55,679 nt of DNA from an uncultured Bacteroidales bacterium (GTDB lineage Bacteria; Bacteroidota; Bacteroidia; Bacteroidales; UBA932), in the NCBI GenBank assembly GCA_947588835.1, contig CANPZS010000010.1:1-55679 (forward strand), given 5' to 3'. Below the pieces are notes generated by a model. That model worked only from the letters and a program-made list of their open reading frames with translations, was not told where the DNA came from and ran no database searches. A program made the translations under genes and the position numbers. Shown here piece after piece: positions 17,001-23,425 of this stretch (positions are counted from its first letter, which is position 1; every line of letters starts with the position of its first letter).

Positions 17001-18272
17001 TCAGACATTTAAGTCGTTTTCAATAGTTCTCCTCAGAAAATCCAATGCGGAGGAGGCGAAGCGCTCGATGTTGCGCTTCCGGTCGTTGTGGAAAACAAAT
17101 TTCCGGGTGTCGCATCCGTTCGGTCCGGCCACCCCGACCCATACTGTGCCGACGGGATTGGCGCCGTCTCCGCCGGGTCCGGCCAGGCCGGTCGTGGAGA
17201 CGGAATAATCGCTGCCGAGCAGCCTGCGCACTCCGAAGGCCATGGCTTCGGCGACTTCCCGGCTGACGACTCCGAACCGGCCTATGGTGTCGGCCGGCAC
17301 TCCGAGAACTTTCTCCTTTACTTCCACGGCATACGAGGTGACTGAGCCGAGATAATATGCCGAAGCGCCGGGCACTGAGGAAATGAGCTGGGATATTTCG
17401 CCTCCGGTGCAGGATTCGGCCGCGCTCAGCGTCCTGCCCGAAGACTTGAGCAGCCTGCCTACCGTCCGCTCCAGCGAATCGTCATCGTCGGAATATACGA
17501 GGTCGCCCAATATTTCTTTCAGCGCGGTGATTTCGCTGTCTAAACGCGCCTCTTCGTCATTTTTCTCGCCTCCGTATATGGACAGCCTCAGGCGGATGCC
17601 CGTAAGCGGATCCGGCAGATAGGCGAGGTGCATGTCGGAGGGCAGGGACGATTCCCAGTTCTCGATTTTTTTCGAAAGCGCCGATTCTGCCAGGCCGTAC
17701 ACCATCACATTGCGGTGGGAAATGCTGCTCAGTTCATAGTGCCTCCTTATGTCCCCTATGACGTCCCGGATGGCGCCGGCGGCCTCGAAAGGCACGCCGG
17801 GTAGCGCATACAGGGAGGCCCGACGGCCGAAGCGATCTTCACCGAAACGGAATGCCATCACGGGAGCCGTCCCGAGCCGGTTGGGAATGACTTCGCAGGA
17901 ATCCGGCACCATTGCCTGCTGCAGGTTGACGTCGAGCATGTCAAGGCCTCTGTCATGCAGTATGCTGCGTATGATTTCGAGCTGCGCTTCGCTGCACACG
18001 CTTTTTTCGGATCCGGACAGTTCGGCGAGGGCGGCTTTGGTGATGTCGTCCTTTGTAGGTCCGAGACCGCCGGTAGTGATGACGATATCGTTGTTCTTCA
18101 GCTCGTTCCTGAGATTGCGGATTATTTCGTCGCGGCTGTCCCCTATGGACAGCATGCGGGTAACCCTAATGCCGGCCTCCCCGAGCGCACGCGAAATCAT
18201 GCCCGAATTGGTATCCGTAATCTGTCCGATGAGTATTTCATCACCGATGGTGCAAATGGAAGCGCATTTCAT
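17001..18272 (-). CDS. cinA: CinA-like competence/damage-inducible protein
   Basis: This 423-aa protein has the N-terminal MoCF-like domain (ICTIGDEILIGQITDTNSG, VITTGGLGPTKDDITKAAL) and the C-terminal nicotinamide-nucleotide amidase domain (LSAAESCTGGEISQLISSVPGAS split across its core, with TTGLAGPGGDGANPVGTVWVG). It is expected to deamidate NMN in pyridine nucleotide salvage and/or act as an ADP-ribose pyrophosphatase. The start at 18272 (MKCASICTIGDE) is preferred over 18332, which would overlap the upstream gene. It begins 2 nt after the stop of the dihydroorotate-dehydrogenase-like gene. Confidence 0.93.
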   Translation of the reverse strand: MKCASICTIGDEILIGQITDTNSGMISRALGEAGIRVTRMLSIGDSRDEIIRNLRNELKNNDIVITTGGLGPTKDDITKAALAELSGSEKSVCSEAQLEIIRSILHDRGLDMLDVNLQQAMVPDSCEVIPNRLGTAPVMAFRFGEDRFGRRASLYALPGVPFEAAGAIRDVIGDIRRHYELSSISHRNVMVYGLAESALSKKIENWESSLPSDMHLAYLPDPLTGIRLRLSIYGGEKNDEEARLDSEITALKEILGDLVYSDDDDSLERTVGRLLKSSGRTLSAAESCTGGEISQLISSVPGASAYYLGSVTSYAVEVKEKVLGVPADTIGRFGVVSREVAEAMAFGVRRLLGSDYSVSTTGLAGPGGDGANPVGTVWVGVAGPNGCDTRKFVFHNDRKRNIERFASSALDFLRRTIENDLNV

Positions 18273-18274
18273 AA

Positions 18275-19147
18275 TCAAACGTTTATAAGCTTTTTCAATA
18301 TTCTTTTGACATATCCCGGACCTTTCTCCCACATCTCAGGGCCGATCTGTATGAGCGAGGCCCCCGCCTGAAGCAATTCGGCGGCCCTGGACTCATCTGA
18401 AATGTCCCCGCCCGCGATGACCGGGATGCTGCCCTCGGCGGAAATGTTTATGTTTCTGACCAGTTCAAGCGTCTTGCCGAATTCCGGAGTCTCTGCCAGA
18501 ATGCCGTCTATGCCTGAGAGGCGCGAGAAGTGAAGGATGCCTTCAAACTGGACGGAATCGACTTCCGGAGTCAATTTGACGATGATGGGCTTGTACGACT
18601 CGTAGCAGAGCCTCAGGCTTATCAGCTCGTCGAGTATTTCTGGAAGAATGTCTATGTCCGGACCTCCTACGCTGACGACGAACATGTCGGCAAAGTCGTA
18701 AAGCAATGAGAATGAAACGGAAAAATCTCTTATGATGTCGCTTTCGGAACTGTCGTGCGGGCTCCTTGCCAGTTCCGCAGCCAATATAGTACGCGTTTTC
18801 CTGCGCCGTATGTTGTCAATCGTTTTCCTGACGCCTTCCCCGTCCTTGTCCGGACTGGCGGATACGGGACCTATGGTGATGAAAGAAAATCCAAGGGCAG
18901 ACAATTCATTGAAAGCTTTCCCGTTACGGTCGAACCCCGCGGCCATGCCTATCGGAGAGTCGAAGTCCATGTCGAAAACCCGTCTCCGCAGGCCGGGAGC
19001 GTCCTTTTTGTAGATCAATCCGGCAAGCCTGACCATGCCGGGAATCTTTCCCGCATGCGTCAGCGTCCACAGAATTATATTCCGGGCGGTTTCCTTTTTA
19101 AGACTGAGCAAAACAGGCTTTATCAGCAGTCGGTACAACATGTCCAA
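18275..19147 (-). CDS. Divergent dihydroorotate dehydrogenase-like protein
   Basis: This 290-aa protein shares the class 2 dihydroorotate dehydrogenase framework: a short N-terminal membrane-associating helix (MLYRLLIKPVLLSL), DFDSPIGMAAGFDRNGKAF, then GASLIQIGPEMWEKGPGYVKRI near the end. It is shorter than the usual about 340 residues. The NxSSPNTPGLR segment that carries the catalytic base and orotate-binding Asn is not recognisable; at that place it reads VVSVGGPDIDILPEIL. The later glycine-rich FMN phosphate segment is altered to VIAGGDISDESRAAEL. It may bind FMN but have lost or changed the reaction. It is probably co-transcribed with cinA. A TATATTTG -7 box lies at 19171-19164. Confidence 0.65.
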   Translation of the reverse strand: MDMLYRLLIKPVLLSLKKETARNIILWTLTHAGKIPGMVRLAGLIYKKDAPGLRRRVFDMDFDSPIGMAAGFDRNGKAFNELSALGFSFITIGPVSASPDKDGEGVRKTIDNIRRRKTRTILAAELARSPHDSSESDIIRDFSVSFSLLYDFADMFVVSVGGPDIDILPEILDELISLRLCYESYKPIIVKLTPEVDSVQFEGILHFSRLSGIDGILAETPEFGKTLELVRNINISAEGSIPVIAGGDISDESRAAELLQAGASLIQIGPEMWEKGPGYVKRILKKLINV

Positions 19148-19206
19148 AAGTTCCCTTTCCGTGCAAATATAGCCTTTTTCAGGATAAATGCATCAATTCC
19201 CGCGGC

Positions 19207-19599
19207 TCAGTTCAACTCTTCGAAGGTATTGTCATCGAACAAAACTATCACCTTGACTATTTTACGGGATTTCGTCTCCGCTGCTTCAGAACAGGAGTTC
19301 TCTGCAACGGCGGCGCCTGCATCGCGTCCGATTTCTTCATCCACGGGAGGTTCAGCGACGTCTTCGTGTGCTTCAAGTTCTTGATTCATCGATTTATACA
19401 TCCGTCCCTTGCCTGTAATGAGCCATTCGATATTCAGCTCGGGGTAGTGAAGGGCCATGCTTTCTATGAAATCAAAGCCCGGCTTGTTGCGTCCCGCGAT
19501 GATATGCGAGATGCTGGCCCGCGCAACATTTATCTTGTCCGCGAACTGCGCCTGCGTAATGTTTTCCGCAGTCAAAAATTGAAGAAGACGTTTGTTCAT
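19207..19599 (-). CDS. XRE-family helix-turn-helix regulator
   Basis: This 130-aa protein has an N-terminal Cro/C1-type helix-turn-helix: ITQAQFADKINVARASISH (about residues 14-32) followed by IIAGRNKPGFDFIESM and NIEWLITGKGRMY, a common Bacteroidales layout. The middle is acidic and low-complexity (about 75-105), and the end IVKVIVLFDDNTFEELN is typical of this group. The start at 19599 is chosen because an upstream ATG at 19650 would run through the promoter. It is preceded by a strong promoter whose -7 box lies in a TTAC-N4-GTA element, consistent with autoregulation (inference). Confidence 0.85.
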   Translation of the reverse strand: MNKRLLQFLTAENITQAQFADKINVARASISHIIAGRNKPGFDFIESMALHYPELNIEWLITGKGRMYKSMNQELEAHEDVAEPPVDEEIGRDAGAAVAENSCSEAAETKSRKIVKVIVLFDDNTFEELN

Positions 19600-19619
19600 A
19601 TATGTAAATCGAATGATTA

Positions 19620-19651
19620 CAAATGTAGCGAGAATTTTGCTCATCGACAAA
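19620..19651 (-). promoter_or_regulatory. Promoter of the XRE regulator with overlapping TTACAAATGTA element
   Basis: On the minus strand TTTG (19651-19648), 20 nt, TACATTTG (19627-19620) fits the Bacteroidota consensus. The -7 box is embedded in ATTACAAATGTA (19616-19627, plus strand), an imperfect TTAC/GTA dyad. Confidence 0.7.
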
Positions 19652-19661
19652 AATTTTTCAT

Positions 19662-19674
19662 ATTACAAATGTAA
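19662..19674. promoter_or_regulatory. Second TTAC-N4-GTAA element upstream of the XRE gene
   Basis: ATTACAAATGTAA contains a perfect TTAC/GTAA dyad with a 4-nt spacer. It lies 46 bp upstream of the first copy. It could be a regulator operator or simply a second -7 box (TACATTTG on the minus strand). Confidence 0.4.
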
Positions 19675-20031
19675 ACAAACAGGGAGGGCAGGGGAGAAAG
19701 CATTGTAAATTATGCCAATCTATAAATTAAATTACTACATATAAATATCTGATTATTATAATAATATCCTTACTATAACATGATTGGACGGCTCTTTTGG
19801 CAATAATTCGCCACGAATTGCCATATAAATATCTTATTCTAAACTATAGGTGAATTATTTTAACTATCTGAGTTATAATTTTATGTTTCAAAGAATAATT
19901 TTACATAAAAAAACCTTATGATACATTTGTGCATTATTTACATAAATTAATCGTACGTGTTCCGAAATAGCTATAAATTTACAAATGTATAACAATATTG
20001 TCTGCATCTACGACATCGCGGATAAAAATAT
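19675..20031. other. AT-rich non-coding stretch upstream of the GLPGLI array
   Basis: About 360 bp with no credible gene. It is strongly AT-rich. It holds a TACATTTG box at 19922-19929 on the plus strand and another TTTACAAATGTAT element at 19978-19990 resembling the two elements near the XRE gene. No strong hairpin was found by eye. It may carry regulatory sites for the array. Confidence 0.5.
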
Positions 20032-20063
20032 TTTGAATCATGCCCTTGATTATGTATATTATG
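20032..20063 (+). promoter_or_regulatory. Probable promoter of the first GLPGLI gene
   Basis: TTTG (20032-20035), 19 nt, then TATATTATG (20055-20063) aligns with the better promoter copies at 20999 and 22189: all share the AATATTTTGAAT -33 context. The -7 box departs from TAnnTTTG by what looks like a one-base insertion, so it may be weaker. The ATG at 20091 is about 27 nt downstream. Confidence 0.5.
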
Positions 20064-20090
20064 CGGGATAAAGACATTAAACCTTGTATA

Positions 20091-20966
20091 ATGAGACGTT
20101 TGACGATCATATTAATGTCGGCGGCCCTTTTGCTGCCTTGTACGGCTGTTCTTGCTCAGAATTACAGGTTTTCATACATGTTCTACAGCAGGAAGGAGCC
20201 CGGTGGCGGATTATATGCCACGGATATGAACATGCGTCTGGATTTGTACGGACGTGAAGGCTTTTTTTACAGCGAAACCAAATTTTTTAGAGATTCGCTG
20301 AGCAACATTGCTTTCGACCCAAAGAGCGGAGGAATAGCGGACGAAGCTGCCTATGCCGAGTTGACGCGGCTGTCTTCGTTCGATTCGGACATGATGACGG
20401 ATGTGGATTACGGAAAGGGAAAATTCACGCAGAATTATGAGATTATCAATATGTTTCTTTCCGGGAGCGGAGAACTCGACATGCCTGAATGGACGGTGAC
20501 CGACGAAACGGACACTGTATGCGGATATCCTGCCCGAAAAGCGGAGGGAGACTATTTTGGGCGGCACTGGACCGTCTGGTATACGGAGGAGATTCCCGTG
20601 AATGCAGGTCCGTGGCTGCTATGGGGCGCTCCGGGGCTCATCGTATACGCCGTTGATTCAGAAAAGATGTTCTACTTCAAGCTGTTTGGAGCGAAACCGC
20701 TGGAAGATACCGGACGGATGGAATTCCTGAGATCACTGTATACTGAAAAGCAACCCCGTCATAAATACTTCAGGTATCCTGTCGGCGAAATTGAAAAAAT
20801 GTACGTTAAGCTTATGACGGACGAGGATTACCTTTTTCAAGTTGTCGGCGGTGTCCTTTCTGGCGGCAAAGTCATCGACAGGAACGGAAACGATAAAACT
20901 GCCGAATACCTCGAGTCGCTGAAATATACCCCTCTCATTCCGCTCACTTATTGGAATGACCGTTAG
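20091..20966 (+). CDS. GLPGLI-family secreted protein, copy 1
   Basis: This 291-aa exported protein begins MRRLTIILMSAALLLPCTAVLAQ, a clear signal peptide. The mature part starts NYRFSYMFYSRKEPGG and contains GPWLLWGAPGLIVYAVD, the variant of the GPxxFxGLPGLI motif that names the family. A single Cys lies in TVCGYPARKA. The family is common in Bacteroidota next to outer-membrane barrel proteins; its function is not established. The start at 20091 is chosen by alignment with the other two copies. It is two residues longer than its paralogs because of a variable patch encoded at 20820-20880. It is the first gene of a three-copy tandem array. Confidence 0.85.
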   Translation: MRRLTIILMSAALLLPCTAVLAQNYRFSYMFYSRKEPGGGLYATDMNMRLDLYGREGFFYSETKFFRDSLSNIAFDPKSGGIADEAAYAELTRLSSFDSDMMTDVDYGKGKFTQNYEIINMFLSGSGELDMPEWTVTDETDTVCGYPARKAEGDYFGRHWTVWYTEEIPVNAGPWLLWGAPGLIVYAVDSEKMFYFKLFGAKPLEDTGRMEFLRSLYTEKQPRHKYFRYPVGEIEKMYVKLMTDEDYLFQVVGGVLSGGKVIDRNGNDKTAEYLESLKYTPLIPLTYWNDR

Positions 20967-21162
20967 TCTTTTATGTAAAATGCAGGACATTGAAATATTT
21001 TGAATTATACATTATTTTCATATATTTGAAACGAATCATAAAATATAAAGACTATGAAAATAAGAATTATTGCAGCATTGATCGCATTGATGGCCGTTTC
21101 TGCATCCGCAGCGCCTGAAGAACTTCATCATTACGGTTTTATCCTTAGCTGTGGAGAGACAA
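20875..21162. repeat. 288-bp identical repeat, copy A
   Basis: By base-by-base reading this is identical to 22065-22352 (offset 1190). It spans the last codons of GLPGLI copy 1, the whole intergenic promoter region and the first 36 codons of the small secreted protein. The first difference is at 21163 (T versus G). Confidence 0.9.
20999..21028 (+). promoter_or_regulatory. Promoter of small secreted gene copy A
   Basis: TTTG (20999-21002), 18 nt, TATATTTG (21021-21028) fits the Bacteroidota consensus. The expected start is near 21035, about 20 nt before the ATG at 21054. It lies inside the identical repeat, so copy B has the same promoter. Confidence 0.75.
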
Positions 21163-21275
21163 TATACCGTTCTTTTGACCATGAACTGACTATAGCTGAA
21201 GTTCTGAAATGGACTGACTATTTTGAGGACACTGTCTGCCATGGTGTAACGTCTCCAGAATCTGGTATGCAATAA
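21054..21275 (+). CDS. 73-aa secreted two-cysteine protein, copy A
   Basis: This small exported protein has a signal peptide (MKIRIIAALIALMAVSASA, cleavage expected before APEEL) and a mature part of about 54 residues. It contains two cysteines, C33 in ILSCGET and C62 in DTVCHG, that could form a disulfide or be modification sites. Acidic and aromatic residues are frequent (FDHEL, KWTDYFED). I do not recognise a named family. It has its own promoter and lies 11 nt before GLPGLI copy 2, so the two are probably co-transcribed. Only seven residues differ from copy B, all from position 37 on, including I37R and several in the C-terminal tail. Both cysteines are conserved. Confidence 0.8.
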   Translation: MKIRIIAALIALMAVSASAAPEELHHYGFILSCGETIYRSFDHELTIAEVLKWTDYFEDTVCHGVTSPESGMQ

Positions 21276-21286
21276 ATTAATGACAT

Positions 21287-22156
21287 ATGAAACGTTGGCT
21301 GGTCATATTAATGTCAGCGGCCCTTTTGCTGCCTTGTCCGGCTGTTCTTGCTCAGAATTACAGGTTTTCATACATGTTCTACAGCAGGAAGGAGCCCGGT
21401 GGCGGATTATATGCCATGGATATGAACATGCGTCTGGATTTGTACGGACGTGAAGGCTTTTTTTACAGCGAATCCAAATTTCTTGAAGATTCGCTGAGCA
21501 ACATCGCTTTCGACCCAAAGAGCGGAGGAATAGCGGACGAAGCCGCCTATGCCGAGTTGACGCGGCTGTCTTCGCACGATTCGTACATGATGACGGATGT
21601 GGATTACGGACAGGGAAAATTCACGCAGAATTATCATATTATCAATATGTTCCTTTCCGGGAGCGGAGAACTCGACATGCCTGAATGGACGGTGACCGAC
21701 GAAACGGACACATTCTGCGGATACCCTGCCCGAAAAGCGGAGGGAGACTATTTTGGGCGGCACTGGACCGTTTGGTATACGGAGGATATCCCCGTGAATG
21801 CAGGTCCGTGGCTGCTATGGGGCGCTCCGGGGCTCATCGTATACGCCGTCGATTCAGAAAAGATGTTCTACTTCAAGCTGTTTGGAGCGAAACCGCTGGA
21901 AGATGCCGGACGGATGGAATTTCTGAGATCGCTGTATACTGAAAAGAAACCCCGTAAAAAATACTTCAGGTATCCTGTCGGCGAAATCGAGAAAATGTTC
22001 GTAAACCTCATGACGGACGAAGAATATTTTGGTCAACTTACCGGAAGCCGCTTGGAAAAGGTTGTCGACAGGAACGGAAACGATAAAACTGCCGAATACC
22101 TCGAGTCGCTGAAATATACCCCTCTCATTCCGCTCACTTATTGGAATGACCGTTAG
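21287..22156 (+). CDS. GLPGLI-family secreted protein, copy 2
   Basis: This 289-aa paralog of the 20091 gene has signal peptide MKRWLVILMSAALLLPCPAVLAQ and the same GPWLLWGAPGLIVY motif. Distinguishing residues are AMDMN, FLEDSL, SSHDSYM and DTFCGY, where copies 1 and 3 agree with each other. The region after LMTDEEY is FGQLTGSRLEKVV, unlike either sister. The tail from DRNGNDKTAEYL to the stop is identical to copy 1. It is translated shortly after small gene A (11-nt gap). Confidence 0.87.
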   Translation: MKRWLVILMSAALLLPCPAVLAQNYRFSYMFYSRKEPGGGLYAMDMNMRLDLYGREGFFYSESKFLEDSLSNIAFDPKSGGIADEAAYAELTRLSSHDSYMMTDVDYGQGKFTQNYHIINMFLSGSGELDMPEWTVTDETDTFCGYPARKAEGDYFGRHWTVWYTEDIPVNAGPWLLWGAPGLIVYAVDSEKMFYFKLFGAKPLEDAGRMEFLRSLYTEKKPRKKYFRYPVGEIEKMFVNLMTDEEYFGQLTGSRLEKVVDRNGNDKTAEYLESLKYTPLIPLTYWNDR

Positions 22157-22352
22157 TCTTTTATGTAAAATGCAGGACATTGAAATATTTTGAATTATAC
22201 ATTATTTTCATATATTTGAAACGAATCATAAAATATAAAGACTATGAAAATAAGAATTATTGCAGCATTGATCGCATTGATGGCCGTTTCTGCATCCGCA
22301 GCGCCTGAAGAACTTCATCATTACGGTTTTATCCTTAGCTGTGGAGAGACAA
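22065..22352. repeat. 288-bp identical repeat, copy B
   Basis: Exact copy of 20875-21162, covering the end of GLPGLI copy 2, the promoter and the first part of small gene B. Confidence 0.9.
22189..22218 (+). promoter_or_regulatory. Promoter of small secreted gene copy B
   Basis: Identical to the promoter at 20999-21028 (TTTG, 18 nt, TATATTTG), shifted by 1190 bp. Confidence 0.75.
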
Positions 22353-22465
22353 GATACCGTTCTTTTGACCATGAACTATCTATAACTGAAGTTCTGAAAT
22401 GGACTGATTATTTTGAGGACACTGTCTGCCATGGTTTAACGCCCTCAGAATCTGGCATTCAATAA
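22244..22465 (+). CDS. 73-aa secreted two-cysteine protein, copy B
   Basis: Near-identical to the 21054 gene: same signal peptide, same HHYGFILSCGET and TDYFEDTVCHG segments, with differences at I37R, in the LSITEV helix region and in the GLTPSESGIQ tail. C33 and C62 are conserved. An 85-nt AT-rich spacer without an evident promoter or terminator separates it from GLPGLI copy 3. Confidence 0.8.
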   Translation: MKIRIIAALIALMAVSASAAPEELHHYGFILSCGETRYRSFDHELSITEVLKWTDYFEDTVCHGLTPSESGIQ

Positions 22466-22550
22466 TAAAGGAAATGATAATATTGCTTTTGATAGGTGTC
22501 CTTGGGACATATTCGACGAACTTTTTTAATATTAGGAAATCACTGACATC

Positions 22551-23420
22551 ATGAGACGTTGGCTGGTCATATTAATGTCAGCGGCCCTTTTGCTGCCTTG
22601 TCCGGCTGTTCTTGCTCAGAATTACAGGTTTTCATACATGTTCTACAGCAGGAAGGAGCCCGGTGGTGGATTATATGCCACGGATATGAACATGCGTCTG
22701 GATTTGTACGGACGTGAAGGCTTTTTTTACAGCGAATCCAAATTTTTTAGAGATTCGCTGAGCAACATCGCTTTCGACCCAAAGAGCGGAGGAATAGCGG
22801 ACGAAGCCGCCTATGCCGAGTTGACACGGGTATCTTCGTTCGATTCGGACATGATGACGGATGTGGATTACGGACAGGGAAAATTCACGCAGAATTATGA
22901 GATTATCAATATGTTTCTTTCCGGGAGCGGGGAGCTTGAGATGCCTGAATGGACGGTGACCGACGAAACGGACACTGTATGCGGATATCCTGCCCGAAAA
23001 GCGGAGGGAGACTATTTTGGGCGGCACTGGACCGTCTGGTATACGGAGGATATCCCCGTGAATGCAGGTCCGTGGCTGCTATGGGGTGCTCCGGGGCTCA
23101 TCGTATACGCCGTCGATTCAGAAAAGATGTTCTACTTCAAGCTGGCTGGAGCGAAACCGCTGGAAGATGCCGGACGGATGGAATTCCTGAGATCGCTGTA
23201 TACTGAAAAGAAACCCCGTCATAAATACTTTAGGTATCCTGTCGGAGAAATCGAAAAAATGTTCGTTAAGCTTATGACGGACGAGGATTATCTTGATCAG
23301 ATTGCCGGCGGTCGTTCAGGCCCGCTCATCGACAGGAACGGAAATGACATAACTGCCGAATATCGCGCGTCACTGAAATATACCCCTCTCATTCCGCTTT
23401 CTTATTGGAAGGATCGTTAG
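22551..23420 (+). CDS. GLPGLI-family secreted protein, copy 3
   Basis: This 289-aa third paralog has signal peptide MRRWLVILMSAALLLPCPAVLAQ, shared with copy 2, whereas its middle (TDMN, FFRDSL, SSFDSD, DTVCGY) agrees with copy 1, which suggests mosaic exchange. The patch after LMTDEDY is LDQIAGGRSGPLI. The tail has its own changes (DITAEYRASL, LSYWKDR). It is followed after 5 nt by the outer-membrane barrel gene, so those two are almost certainly co-expressed. Confidence 0.87.
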   Translation: MRRWLVILMSAALLLPCPAVLAQNYRFSYMFYSRKEPGGGLYATDMNMRLDLYGREGFFYSESKFFRDSLSNIAFDPKSGGIADEAAYAELTRVSSFDSDMMTDVDYGQGKFTQNYEIINMFLSGSGELEMPEWTVTDETDTVCGYPARKAEGDYFGRHWTVWYTEDIPVNAGPWLLWGAPGLIVYAVDSEKMFYFKLAGAKPLEDAGRMEFLRSLYTEKKPRHKYFRYPVGEIEKMFVKLMTDEDYLDQIAGGRSGPLIDRNGNDITAEYRASLKYTPLIPLSYWKDR

Positions 23421-23425
23421 ATTTT

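Larger units (their letters stand above)
20091..23420 (+). repeat. Tandem array: three GLPGLI genes with two interleaved small genes
   Basis: Units are 20091-21275 (GLPGLI plus small gene), 21287-22465 (GLPGLI plus small gene) and 22551-23420 (GLPGLI only). Start-to-start distances are 1196 and 1264 bp. The gap between small gene and next GLPGLI is 11 nt in the first case and 85 nt in the second. Copies are near-identical over most of their length, so the duplication is recent or kept similar by gene conversion. Confidence 0.95.

Noticed and set aside
22466..22550. A separate promoter or small gene in the 85-nt spacer before GLPGLI copy 3
   Set aside because: A TTTTG occurs but no TAnnTTTG at proper spacing, and no frame longer than a few codons.
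20091..23420. CRISPR-like or insertion-sequence explanation for the repeats
   Set aside because: The units are about 1.2 kb protein-coding duplications without spacers, terminal inverted repeats or transposase.
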